A stretch of 64,000 nt of DNA from contig CM114272.1 of NCBI GenBank assembly GCA_050084515.1, forward strand, positions 39,246,001 through 39,310,000, given 5' to 3'. The position numbers and the translations under genes were made by a program. The stretch comes from Blasia pusilla. Taxonomy: Eukaryota; Marchantiophyta; Marchantiopsida; Blasiales. The notes below the pieces were generated by a model. It was given only the letters and a program-made list of their open reading frames with translations. It searched no databases and was not told the DNA's origin. Of this stretch, positions 10,571 to 20,600 are shown one piece after another. Numbering within the stretch: the stretch's first letter is position 1; each line of letters begins with the position of its first letter.

Positions 10571-11051
10571 TGGAGTTGCAATCCATCGGAGCCCAACGGG
10601 TTGCAACTCCAAGGCTTGGGCAGTACGCCCTGGACTCTACCTACAACCCGTCGGAGTGTGATGGGTTGCACGGGGTCCATCATGCCCAGTTCGTGCAACT
10701 AGTCGGACCCCGACGGGTTGCACGGGACCCAACTTGCCTATATCCAACAACTTGTCGAACTAGAACGGATTGCACGCAGACCATTCTACTTGAGTTGTGC
10801 AATCCATCAGACTTTGATTGGTTGCATGGGACCTAGGCTGCCTAACTAGTGCAAGCCGTCAAAGTCCGACGGGTTGCTGGGGGGCCGATCCTGCCCAACT
10901 CTTGCAAATTGTTGAAGTCCGACGACTTGAAGGAGTCACGTTGGCTGATCCCCGTGCAACCCGTCAAAGTTCGACGGGTTGCAAGTAGAGTTTGGGGGAC
11001 CGTCGTATGGGGTTAGGTCATTTTGCAATCTGTTGGACTTTGACGGGTTGT
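10571..11051. repeat. Palindromic minisatellite, nine units of CAACCCGTCGG...CCGACGGGTTG type
   Basis: Nine imperfect palindromes of about 29 bp start near 10572, 10641, 10694, 10745, 10796, 10850, 10903, 10953 and 11023. Spacing is 50-54 bp, with two longer gaps of 69-70. Between them lie variable G/C-rich spacers. The same core occurs in a second array at 60530-60860. Confidence 0.8.
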
Positions 11052-11057
11052 ACGATT

Positions 11058-11215
11058 CTATTCGCGGCTCCCACAAAACTTTGGAATCTGACTGAAGCCA
11101 TTTGGACCTTTGCAACTACAACTCATGTGAGTCCGTGTGGGATGCATATGAGGAACATCACCACGTATTGGAATATAAAATGCTGAATGAACTATAGTTG
11201 CATTTTTATGTACGC
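11058..11215 (-). pseudogene. Helitron-like helicase, downstream fragment cut off by element D
   Basis: Read on the minus strand, the fragment KNATIVHSAFYIPIRGD resembles the HS-F-IP motif that follows the Walker A box in PIF1-type helicases of Helitrons. The Walker A part lies on the other side of element D at 20691-20714, in the same orientation. Joining the two flanks conceptually restores the usual motif order, so D sits inside this gene. After about 11090 similarity fades into the palindromic array. Confidence 0.6.
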
Positions 11216-11677
11216 TGTCGTGCGAATCTATGTCGTTATACAACATACATCGCTGACATACCATACTCACATACCCACCTAACATAGACGAGAGCATCCA
11301 CAAACACAAGTGTACCACAACTCAAAATCCGTGAAAGACCTACTGTCATAAAACACGTATAGAATCACATACAATCGATCCAAATCCACTCCACGATGGG
11401 AGAATCGAGGTCGAAGCTTGCGGGAACCACCATAGCCAAGAGCTCTACTCACTACCAAGGCTAACTCCCAACGCAACAGTCTCAACTCAAAGAACTAACT
11501 ATTCTTTGAGTGCACTCCAGACCTAAGAGCGGGCCCTACTGGAAAAGTCACCCTCAACTGAGTGACCCCCAACCCTATGTATGAGATCACATCTCTACCT
11601 AGACACTACGGCCCTACATAAGGTATGGCCTCTACTATCACACTATACTCTGCGACATAATCAGTATGGTCATGACA
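11216..11677 (-). repeat. Element D downstream LTR (462 bp)
   Basis: Its ends are TGTCGTG and CATGACA on the plus strand. 11324-11677 matches 20243-20600, and 11216-11323 matches 11680-11787. It borders helicase sequence on the left. Confidence 0.7.
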
Positions 11678-11679
11678 GT

Positions 11680-11788
11680 TGTCGTGTGAATCCACATCGT
11701 CATACAACATACATCGCTGACATACCATACTCACATACCTACCTAACATAGACGAGAGCATCCACAAACACAAGTGTACCACAACTCA
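11680..11788 (-). repeat. Extra 108-bp LTR tail copy between D coding region and its LTR
   Basis: It is nearly identical to 11216-11323 and separated from the full LTR by only 2 bp. In minus-strand sense it follows the purine run AGAGGGGG (about 11789-11796), which could be the polypurine tract, and starts TGAG. This piece is exactly what the LTR at 20243-20600 lacks. Confidence 0.75.
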
Positions 11789-11959
11789 CCCCCTCTAACT
11801 GGCGGTTAGGTCCCTCTAACTCCCAGGTAGCCCTATACATCTACTACATGCTATACACCTTCGTGGGTGCACGAATCAGAAGGCCGGGTGCTAGGTTGCC
11901 CCATCGTTAGTCGCACATCTGTAATCCATATCATGCAACGATCAAGTCATCTACCTCTC

Positions 11960-12521
11960 CTAAGTACATCGAGGACAAACCCACCTTCCAGTTGGAACAA
12001 CATCCATACGTGGAGTCAAACACATCATGCCAACCCCTGGAACACCGATCACACACCAACATACGGGTTGCGTTACCAGCAAAACCACACAACATGCACC
12101 TCAAGCTAACACGTATCATGGCTAAGCTTGGGTCAACAGTACCATCCACATTTGGAAGATGACATGGCGCACAATTACGCACATGGTCCTTCCAAAAAAC
12201 TCCATCACAACCCTCCAACATGAGAACTCCAGAATCTAACACCTCGCGCACTCGTAAAATAGTGCGGCATGCCGTCACATCCAACATTTTCGGTGCAATC
12301 TGTTGCAAATAGACATAGTCCCCCACATGGAACCTACAAATCGATGGTTGATAACCTCCATCCCGAATGGTTGCACACCGCAACGTATCCTTGTGTTGAG
12401 CAATGGCAAGATTCTCAAAGGCTGTTGGCATAACTCTCCGAACGAGCTCTGTCCATTGAGAACACACTCTCATCCACATCTCTGGGTCATCAAGGTTCAC
12501 CACCTCACTAGACTCTGACAA
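11960..12521 (-). pseudogene. Element D integrase C-terminal segment with PHD finger
   Basis: The minus-strand frame 12521-11931 starts inside the integrase C-terminal region; a small beta-rich part (FHVGDYVYLQQ, ILRVREVL) stands where gypsy GPY/F domains usually lie. Next comes CMLCG, then MLVCDRCSRGWH (12098 down to about 12020). A frame slip right after the His moves the rest into the next frame, where CLTP and GRWVCPRC follow, with a stop at 11960-11962. Together these give the C4HC3 pattern of a PHD finger, a reader of histone H3 tails in known families. It would sit at the extreme C-terminus of the Pol protein, where chromoviruses carry a chromodomain. Targeting to marked chromatin is inference. 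Confidence 0.82.
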
Positions 12522-13309
12522 TTCTTTCTTTGGAAAGTCGGATCTTGGCCGTATAACTGAAAATAAGGTGAGAAGGAAGCCAAGGATGCTTGGCGACTGA
12601 ACCTATACCCCATGGCTAACCATGGCAACTGAATATCCCAATCTCCAAGATGCCCCTTCTGTAGGCCATACTTGCGCAATGCCCTCTTTACCGTCTGAAC
12701 CACATGCTCAGCCAAACCATCCGCCTCTGGATGATCTCAAGACGTGGTCCGATGATCAATCAACGCCTTATCACACAAGACCTGAAACTCACCCTAAAAC
12801 TCTGTACCCTGGTCGGTCAGCACTTCAGCTGGTGCACTCAAATGACTAAACACTCTATCAAGAACCGCATATGCCGTTCCCTCACTTGCCTTGTCAGGTA
12901 ATGCCACCAACTCAATCCACTTGGAGAAGTGCTCCACCATCACCAACACATATCGATGATGGTAACGGTCCCACAAAGTCAACCGTACAGTCAACGGTAA
13001 CGGTCCCACAAAGTCCACACTCCAACGGTAACCCAACCCCATAATAGGCAAGGGGTGTAACTGTGGTGTAGGGGCATTGAATGATGCCCTCACCCGGTCA
13101 CAAACCATACAACGTGATACCAACTGCTACACTTGAGTATGCATGCCATGCCACCAATACTGACCAAGGAGTAAGCTATATGTACGTTTTACCCCAAAAT
13201 GTCCCAACTCCTCATGGGCATGTCGCACAGTGCACTCTCCCTGAGCCAAATGCGGCACTACTCGTACTCTACCATCCTCCCACACATGGAGAATATGTGT
13301 TCCCTCCAA
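12497..13309 (-). pseudogene. Element D integrase
   Basis: The HHCC zinc site is seen as HAHEELGH then CMVCDRVR. The catalytic core keeps all three acidic residues: D in WSVDFVGPLP, D in VLTDQGTEF and E in DGLAEHVV. In-frame stops fall between the zinc-site His pair and Cys pair (near 13125) and after the second Asp (near 12794), so the copy is dead though its residues are well conserved. It lies downstream of RNase H and leads into the PHD segment. Confidence 0.88.
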
Positions 13310-13422
13310 GCGATACCCTTAGCACGTTCAAGAACACGGTCTCGCTCCTTGGCACTCACTATGTCTGGCACCCTACTGGTCCGTAGGAACTCCAATACCA
13401 ACGCATCATCATGAATATTACG

Positions 13423-14127
13423 CTAATCCACACCACCATATCCAACCTTAGGATCTGAAGGCTGACCATCTACCCTCTGACTAGAGTAAGATGTCATGTG
13501 GTCCTCCATACTAGAGTCCATCTTTAACCAACATAAAAAGGCGGATGCACGCCAACCTGGCACCATCTCCTCATCAACCTCGCCATGCCATCTAGCCCCA
13601 GTTGCATCCTCTTGGCTAGTACATGGGTTCATACTCAACCCATCAGCATCAAGGTTGGCAACTCCAGGTCTATGTACCACCTGGAAGTCATACTCCTGTA
13701 AGATAAGAGCCCACCGTGCAAGCTTCCCTGTAAGCTTGTCAGACTCCATCAACCACTTGAGCGGCTGGTGATCAGTAACAAGGGTAAATTGTGTGCCAAA
13801 CAAGTAACACCTAAAGTGTGCCATAGCCCACACTACTGCCAAGCACTCTCCATCATATGAACTGTGGCGCGACTCTGTTGCATTATTTGAACGACTTGCA
13901 TAGGCCACCAAAAACTCCATGTGCTCATCATCATGTTGTGTCAACACCGCTCCAAGTCCCAACCTACTCCAATCAGTGTGTAACTGAAATGGGCGCCCTC
14001 TGATACGTCTCCTCAAGATAGGCGCCGTCACCAATTGGGCCTTGAGCTCCACAAAAGCTCTCTCCTGATCATCTCCCCAGTGCCACTCCTGATCTAATTT
14101 CAGCAATTGGTTCAAAGGCTTTGCCAT
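13423..14127 (-). pseudogene. Element D RNase H domain and linker
   Basis: An open 234-codon stretch. RT thumb remnants (MAKPLNQLLK) lead into RNase H with D in LHTDWSRLGLGAVL, E in SSYDGECLAVVWA, D in LVTDHQPLKWL, and the NLDADGLS tail. About 75 acidic, less conserved residues follow before the integrase. It degrades the RNA strand in RNA-DNA hybrids during cDNA synthesis. It continues the RT frame region upstream after a break near 14160. Confidence 0.88.
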
Positions 14128-14187
14128 AGCACTAAATCCCTCACATACCTCCGATAGTAGTTCGCTAATCCCATGAATGCCCGAGCT

Positions 14188-15078
14188 CTATCTAATAAGT
14201 GCAATAGCCTCCACCTTTGCTTGTTGAACTCCCAAACTACCTGGATAGATCACATGACCCAAGTACTCACCATCCTCATGGAAGAACTTACACTTTCCTG
14301 GATGCAAACGTAGACCATGAGCTTTCAAGTGCTCGAACAGAATCTGCAAATGTATCTGATACTCCTCCACCGTGTTACTGAACACCAAGATATCATCAAT
14401 GTAACACCGAATAAAATCCAACCTTGCTAGGATCCTGTCCATCACTCTCTGAAACTTGGTAGGCGCATTCTTCAACCCAAAGGGTAAGAATTTCCACTGG
14501 TACAAACAATCCTTGCCATGAGAGTTGACATCCCAAAATGTTGTCTTGGCCTTGTCACTCTCTCGAATTGGCAACTGATGGTATCCTGCCCGAAGATCCA
14601 AAGTACTAAAAATCTTTTCCTGTCCCACCACATCCAAGATCTCCTCAGGTGTAGGCATGGCATACCTATCAGCCTTGGTCTACCGATTGATAGGACAGTA
14701 ATCTCCACACATCTGCCTATCCGTGTAGTTGCCATGCACATCCTTTTTAGCAGGCATGACAGTGGCTGATGCATACTCTCCATACGAAAACTCCACTAAT
14801 CCAGCCTCCAAAAGGTCCGACGTCCTACTTTGAATTAGGTCCCTCTCCATATCACTATATCGGTAGGGACGACGGAAGATTGGCGAATCACTAGCCAAAT
14901 CAATCCGTATACTGGGTCCAACCAAAGCACCCAACTCCTTCATGCTAAAGGCAAAACAACTCCTATAAGCACGTAGGAATTGTGTCAAGCATCGTTTCTC
15001 ACCTCCCCTAAGCTTGGGCCCAAGTAATGGCTCCCAATTCTCCTCCACTGGCACACTAGAGAGAGAGGACAACGCCAT
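14188..15078 (-). pseudogene. Element D reverse transcriptase
   Basis: Two same-sense blocks (15078-14680 and 14658-14188) are separated by one stop in the CPINR-TKADRYAMP segment. Motifs seen: VMPAKKD, FSTLDLRAGYHQLP, FLPFGLKNAPTKFQRVMDR and CYIDDILVFS with the catalytic Asp pair at 14392-14397. The wording is unlike family 1 (FLDD, MPFGLCNAP), so D belongs to another Ty3/gypsy branch. Upstream it is fused through a linker to the methyltransferase domain, suggesting one long Pol polyprotein. Confidence 0.92.
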
Positions 15079-15339
15079 TGGCTGCTAGGCAACCCCCTCA
15101 CAAGATGGTACACCCTTAGCTACACCATCATCTGAGCAAATAACTCCTCCACCAGCATGAGCAACCAACTCCACATGCCCAGCCATTACATCCCATTTAC
15201 TCCAAAGATGCAAAATACTATTCTCCTCGCCCCTAGCCGATGTCTCTACCGTCCCGGTAGCCATCGAGCTCATCACAAGGAGTGGAAGACCCTTAGACAT
15301 AGTCCAAAGTCGACGCTGTTCGGCCATCCCAAGACTCAT

Positions 15340-16210
15340 AATCCAGGTCAAACAATTCAGGTCCATGGCCTGATCCAACACATGACGTCGTGAAGCCCCA
15401 AAAATGGAAGCAACCGTTGTCACACCAGTAGCAAATCCCATCGCACGCTCTCTCTCATCAACGTTAGGCTCCAGCACCTATCGCACATGAGAATCCCATA
15501 CAAGCCCGGGACCACCTTCTCTGTAGGCATGTGACGAGGGAAAACTCACAAATGTGGGTAGTCCCATCCTAGGCTGACCCACACGGTTCACCACTACCAT
15601 GGGTGACCGATCATATGCTCGACGTAGAACCTCCCTAGGCAACAAGTTTGTCTACCACAAGCATGGACGATGTGCACGCAAGCCAACTCACGTTGCATCC
15701 AACAACATCGCTGGTCCAATCCAAGACCGCACCTCATGAACACTCGCCATCATCCGGGTCCGAGTGTCACCCAACAATGGAACATTCTCTAGAATGTAAG
15801 CTGGAGCACGTGCCTGATGAACTTGAAGATGTCGTAACACCCGTAACATCTCCCAAAATAATCGAGACCTAGGGTCGTGTAATCCCTCATCACGACCAAC
15901 ACGTGTATGACCCTGACATGGCCATCCAGCAATCACCAAATCCACAAGACCAACCCTCTTAAGGTCCTACGCCCCCAACAATGCAATGTGTGACGACAAA
16001 GCATGCTGGTACCCACGAATAGCTGATGGCGGCAACAACTCAGGATATCTCCGCATTAACTGACCAATATGTCGGGATGAGACTCTCTGGGCCATCTCAT
16101 CTCGCTCCACATACACTTATCTCCGCACAAGAATACCGGCCTGCAACACTGCAGCCAAATCAGTGCTAATCCCATCAAAGAGATCTAACACACAAATGCC
16201 CTCCGGCGGA
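15340..16210 (-). pseudogene. Cytosine-C5 DNA methyltransferase domain within element D
   Basis: The canonical motifs of C5-methyltransferases appear in order on the minus strand. Motif I is VLDLFDGIST (16168-16188). A motif II-like acidic site is VYVERDE. Motif IV is AGWPCQG with the catalytic Cys codon at 15916-15918. Motif VI is ILENVP (15781-15789). A motif VIII-like RP.LW.TN and a target-recognition-like stretch follow, then motif IX/X: ERERAMGF and LDQAMDLN (near 15370). The enzyme transfers methyl from S-adenosylmethionine to cytosine in DNA. The PCQ form resembles DNMT1/CMT and bacterial enzymes rather than the PCN form of DRM/DNMT3. Stops at 16117-16119, 15688-15690, 15652-15654 and 15478-15480 and a frameshift near 15965 make this copy inactive. 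It lies between the protease-like region and RT, in the same orientation. Confidence 0.9.
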
Positions 16211-17180
16211 TACTGCCATACAATGGGTGTAGTATCCAAAGGGGATAACCCAAGTGGACCAGAAGTAGGAGTCCGCCGTGGGGCCTCCTCTTCCTCGTGA
16301 GGTATAACAGCCTCACTCCAAGCCTCCTACACTAGGCGATCAGCCTCCTGCCGTAGTGCACCGCTTGAACTCCAAAGTGGCACATCCAACGATGAGGATG
16401 CCACTGCTGCAAAACTAGGGACCTCCTCTACCTCCTCATGCATAGGAGAATCCATAGCAGAAAGATTACCCTCCAAAAAGTCTCCTGGCCAAGTGACTAC
16501 TCCACTAAAACCAGCCAAAGATGCTAACACCATTGGGGAAGACCCTCCTAGTCGAGCCCCATAAATAAATCTCACAGGAACCTGGCTCATACGTCCATCC
16601 CCGGACTGCCAACCAGGTCTATAAGACGCTGTCTCAGTCCAGTAGTCCATCTGAAAACCGATCGAGTACATAAATGCTTCTCCAACTAGTACATCATACG
16701 ACTCGACTGATGTGACCACTGCAGGTACTCCCAACCGGGAGTTATCAATCGCATGATCTGGTCTCACTTGTACAGAAAACTTCTCCCGTGTCATGAATTG
16801 AGACCTGTCATTGGCTCCTTCAAGTGATGTTTGAATCTGGAATGGGCAAGGCTCACGCTCTGATCTCCAAATACACAAACCAATACATGCCGCCTTTCCC
16901 AACATCAAAGGTTGGGCACCATAGTCTCACAAGACTCTATCTGGTCTATACACCTGTCTTGTAGGACTCACCAATCAGAAAATCCCACTCCGGTTGTCCA
17001 ACATACATACACCAGGTGTAAGCCTCTCACGATCAATGGCTGGCCGGGCTGGTAATGCATCCATCTTCGCCGCTCATCGCCGCCAAGTAGCACGGTACTC
17101 AATGCTACACGACATAGAGGGTTGCTCCACCGCAACACCCTCATCCACCTCAAAGACGTGTAGCAAGAACACCCCACGTT
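16211..17180 (-). pseudogene. Element D region between Gag and methyltransferase, protease-like
   Basis: A 193-codon open stretch (16908-16327) includes SYDVLVGEAFMYSIGFQMDYW, close in shape to the YDVLLG...L block at the end of retropepsins, followed by a Pro/Glu/Ser-rich linker into the methyltransferase. I do not see a clean D-T/S-G active site upstream, where frames are broken (16968-17183). A protease role is therefore inferred from position and this one block. Confidence 0.5.
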
Positions 17181-17589
17181 CACACAACGTGGTCGCTTAG
17201 CTGAAATACAGGAGCTAAGTCAACTCCTAAAGCCATCAGCTCCGTGGCCAAAAACAATGGGGATCCCAACACTGAAGTTGCCATCCGCAATACTGCACTG
17301 AATGCTATATTCGTGTCTACTACACGCGATGAAGATGCCTTAGTCCCCACTGTAGGCTCAATAGGCTGTGTAGGAACCATGGATAGAGTCCTAAGCACCG
17401 CAGACAACAAGAATGACTAGGGAAGCCTAGCTTGCCTCCCAGCCTCACCCCTCTGCGGGTCCAACTCCACAGTAGCACCACGTGGCTCTGACGCTCGAGT
17501 GGCTTCTCTCGTAACTGCAGCTGATGCCTCAACCTGTACTGCACTTGCCATATAAGAGAGATCATCCCCTCCCGTGGGATGGCGAGTAG

Positions 17590-18732
17590 AAAACCTCCTA
17601 ACATGATCACCTCCACATGTCCAACATGACTATCCTTGCTGCGGGGCAGCAAATGAAGGCAATGGTCTCTGCGCAAGTGTCCCTCTAGGAGCTGACAGAG
17701 GTCGTGTGTACCCCCCACGACTCCCACTACTACTACCACCACCACCACTACCAGATTGTGAGGTGGACAGCTGAACACGAGAAGTAGTAGTTGTATCCCT
17801 ATTGAATGCGGATGTCACCACTCTCTCCTCCACCATGTTAAGCTCAATCTTCTCAGATAGAGCAAACACATGGGTCAATGTGGGTGAATCATCACTCATA
17901 AAAGTAGCATCACGTACCCTGCGGCGCAACTCTCTGTCCAAGATCCCATACCAAAAGCGGATCGCCTCGAGCCTCAATCACACACGGGTAATTGAAATCA
18001 AGCGCCGCATGATACGAGTGTATGCCTCACGAAGACTCTCACCAGTCTTTCGCTCAAATTCCTGAAGACTCCTCAACTTCTCTGTCTTCACTCCCTGATA
18101 GTTCTTCTTCAACCTCTTGAAGAACTCTGCAACCAGGCTGAATGATGGTGGGGCACTAGTACCTCCACTGGTACCCCACTGGTACCCCCACTCCGAATCA
18201 TACTCGTACCACTCAACGTCGGACTGGCTGGCATAGTAGGAGCACTACTACCAATACCACCATGGGTGATAGACACACAGCCTAGAGACCAATGTTGTCT
18301 CCATGCCTCAATCTCAGCAACATGGTCCTTCCTAAACTCATGGTAATCATCCATGGGTGGTCCCTCCAAGTGCTGAAACAACCCCTTCCAAGCCAAGAAG
18401 GGTGTAAACAACGTGGCGTTCCGCAACATGTGCATATCACACCACGTATCAAACTCGTGACTGGAGTCCTCCAACTCAATGGTACCCACTGCACCCGAGT
18501 ATCATTGTGGGCCCTTCATGGCCCCATATATCCCGTCCATGTCCCAAATCAATGGAGCTGCAACACTCGATAACAACGTAGAAGACTTGGTGTTTGGAAC
18601 ACCCTCGTCCTCCTCTTCATCAACCATCGGAAGTGGAAAAGGTAACCAATACTTCAACCCACTCCATGTAAAACCACCACTATCCGCACCACGGTCCCCA
18701 ACCAGACCACCAAACAGCTCCGTGATGACCAA
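17590..18732 (-). pseudogene. Element D Gag
   Basis: The reading region starts about 18732 and runs through one stop (18502-18504) to 18109, then in other frames to about 17590. A helical core (LRSLQEFERKTGESLREAYTR, about 18090-18020) matches the retrotransposon Gag capsid pattern. A Ser/Gly-rich stretch (about 17690-17760) precedes a degenerate zinc knuckle, CWTCGGDHVRRF (17600-17626), whose last Cys is Phe. It would form the particle that packages the RNA. The start is uncertain. Confidence 0.7.
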
Positions 18733-18769
18733 CGTTGATGCCGCACCACCACCAAATTACCACCACTAA

Positions 18770-20242
18770 GTAACCAAGTGACGTCAATGTCGCTGTACTA
18801 TTCTAGCTCTACTAGCTATGGGTGTAGGCAACACCTGTCATCACCACAAGAAGACTCCCATGGTCTACTGGTCATCACTCCAGCCTCACTACCGGTAGCA
18901 GGAGTAACACTACTCTAGAAATCAGCGTCAACCCTAACAATGGGCCCGCAAGCAAGAAGAAACGATGGAGGGGATCCAGACACAGGAAGTCCAGCGACAA
19001 CCCTCCAATCGCAAATGGATTGGAGGTAACACAATCCACTAAACGTGGCTTCCCTTGAATCCATAGAACCCACCACACAATTCTAACGCAATAGCTACTC
19101 CGCCGCTGGTCGATGACGTGCTAGTCGCACTCGCAGCACCTGAAAATATCACCTGCATGGAGAGGCTACACCGTACTATGCGCTAGAGGTCCATCAACCA
19201 AAAACCCAAGATGCATAAAGCGCCTAACACATCTCCGAACAACACCAAATGAGTTACACCAGTGTGTCCAATGGCATAGTTAAGAACTCAGCAGTTAAGC
19301 GTCTTCCAGACACAATAGCCCAAAGATGGGTAACCATTTATGCAACACTCAACTCACAAATCGTGCAAAAACTGCCTCACCCCCAAGCAAGCAAGCTTGC
19401 TTGCTCCTTGCTCCTTACTCCGCCTCTCACGCCCACTCGCCCCGAGCTACCACGAGTTGCCTCGCGTTGCCTCGAAGCCTCAAAACGCCGAGACATGCCC
19501 CGATCGCCCCATTCGCCATGCTTTACTATGGAGAGAGGCCCAACCAAGGCGCCCCCAATGGGATAGGCGTCTCCAACAACAGACGAATCACCAACCAACC
19601 AACCCCTCCGATCTGCTCTCCACCATAGCCAGACCTTGAGCTAGTCTGCAAAATTTCAATCAGCAATTACTCCAAAAATCCTCAACAAAAATTGATTCTA
19701 TTTCAAGAAAAATTCAATTGGCCACCATAGCTATCTCTCCACAAAAAATCAGCTACAACCAAGCTCTGTACTCTGAGCTAAAAATCAGACAAACTTGCTG
19801 TCCATACACCTCCAAAATCGCAAATCCGACAGCGCTTCCGCCCGGATTCATGCACACATAAATCCGTAATGCTCCACACACTCAACCAAATATCTTCACA
19901 TGAGATCAAAATACAAGTAGCAATAGGAACCTCTCACCTGATCTAGATGAACTTCAAGAGAGCTTCCGCACTCCAAGCTCTCCACATCAGAAAACCGTCG
20001 AACACGAACCAGAATCTTCAATCCTTGATAACTTCCAGCTCCCTTGATGAAATCTGGCGATCTAAAGCACATTGGAAAGCTCCCAAAAAGGAGCTTCTTT
20101 CCCAACCAACCATGCACCAGATTCCCACCTCCAACATAGGCCACAAGCCACAAACATTCACGGTTGAGTACACAATCAGCCCTAACCAGATCCTACTGAT
20201 CCACAATTGAAGCTAGCATCGATCTACTCTAGTTCTTTAAGT
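18770..20242 (-). other. Element D leader, no gene seen
   Basis: About 1.5 kb upstream of Gag without a convincing reading frame on either strand. No primer site matching tRNA-iMet or tRNA-Asp was found next to the LTR edge at 20243. Confidence 0.5.
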
Positions 20243-20600
20243 GAAATCGGTGAAAAACCTATTGTCATAAAACACATATACAATCACATAAAAACCCACT
20301 CCACAATGGGAGAATCCAGGTCAAAGCTTGGGGGAACCACCATAGCCAAGAGCTCTACTCACCACCAAGGCTAACTCCCAACGCAACAGGCTCAACTCAA
20401 AGAACTAACTATTCTTTGAGTACACTCCACACTATATCCTCCAACCTAAGAGCGGGCCCTACTGGAAAAGTCACCCTCAACTGAGTAACCCCCAACCCCA
20501 TGTATGAAACCGCATCTCTACCTAGACACTACGGCCCTACCTAAGGTATGGCCTCTACTAGCACACTGTACTCTACGACATAATCCGTATGGTCATGACA
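20243..20600 (-). repeat. Element D upstream LTR, lacking about 108 bp
   Basis: It matches 11324-11677 with roughly ten percent difference, including an 8-bp indel near 20300. It ends at 20600 with CATGACA and then helicase sequence. The 108-bp tail found in the other LTR is missing at its inner side. Confidence 0.75.

Larger units (their letters stand above)
11216..20600 (-). mobile_element. Element D: Ty3/gypsy retrotransposon with C5-DNA methyltransferase and PHD finger
   Basis: On the minus strand the order is LTR piece (20600-20243), leader, Gag, protease-like region, cytosine-C5 methyltransferase, RT, RNase H, integrase, PHD finger and LTRs (11788-11216). The outer ends read TGTC...GACA in LTR sense. 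Both flanks are pieces of one helicase gene, which fixes the borders at 11216 and 20600. A degenerate duplication starting GCG is seen at the two borders. DNA methyltransferase genes inside retrotransposons have been reported from a charophyte alga (Klebsormidium) and dinoflagellates (de Mendoza et al. 2018, recalled, not looked up). This copy has stops and frameshifts in every domain and diverged LTRs, so it is old. Confidence 0.88.

Noticed and set aside
10571-11051. Evenly spaced palindromes resembling a CRISPR array
   Set aside because: The window is eukaryotic, the units vary too much, and there are no cas genes.
12303-13414. Several plus-strand open frames opposite element D
   Set aside because: They are shadows of the integrase and RNase H reading on the minus strand, which carry clear motifs.
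19249-19639. Overlapping open frames of about 100 codons on the plus strand in the D leader
   Set aside because: Low-complexity composition (Pro, Ser, Leu rich in all three frames) and no recognisable domain; composition explains them.
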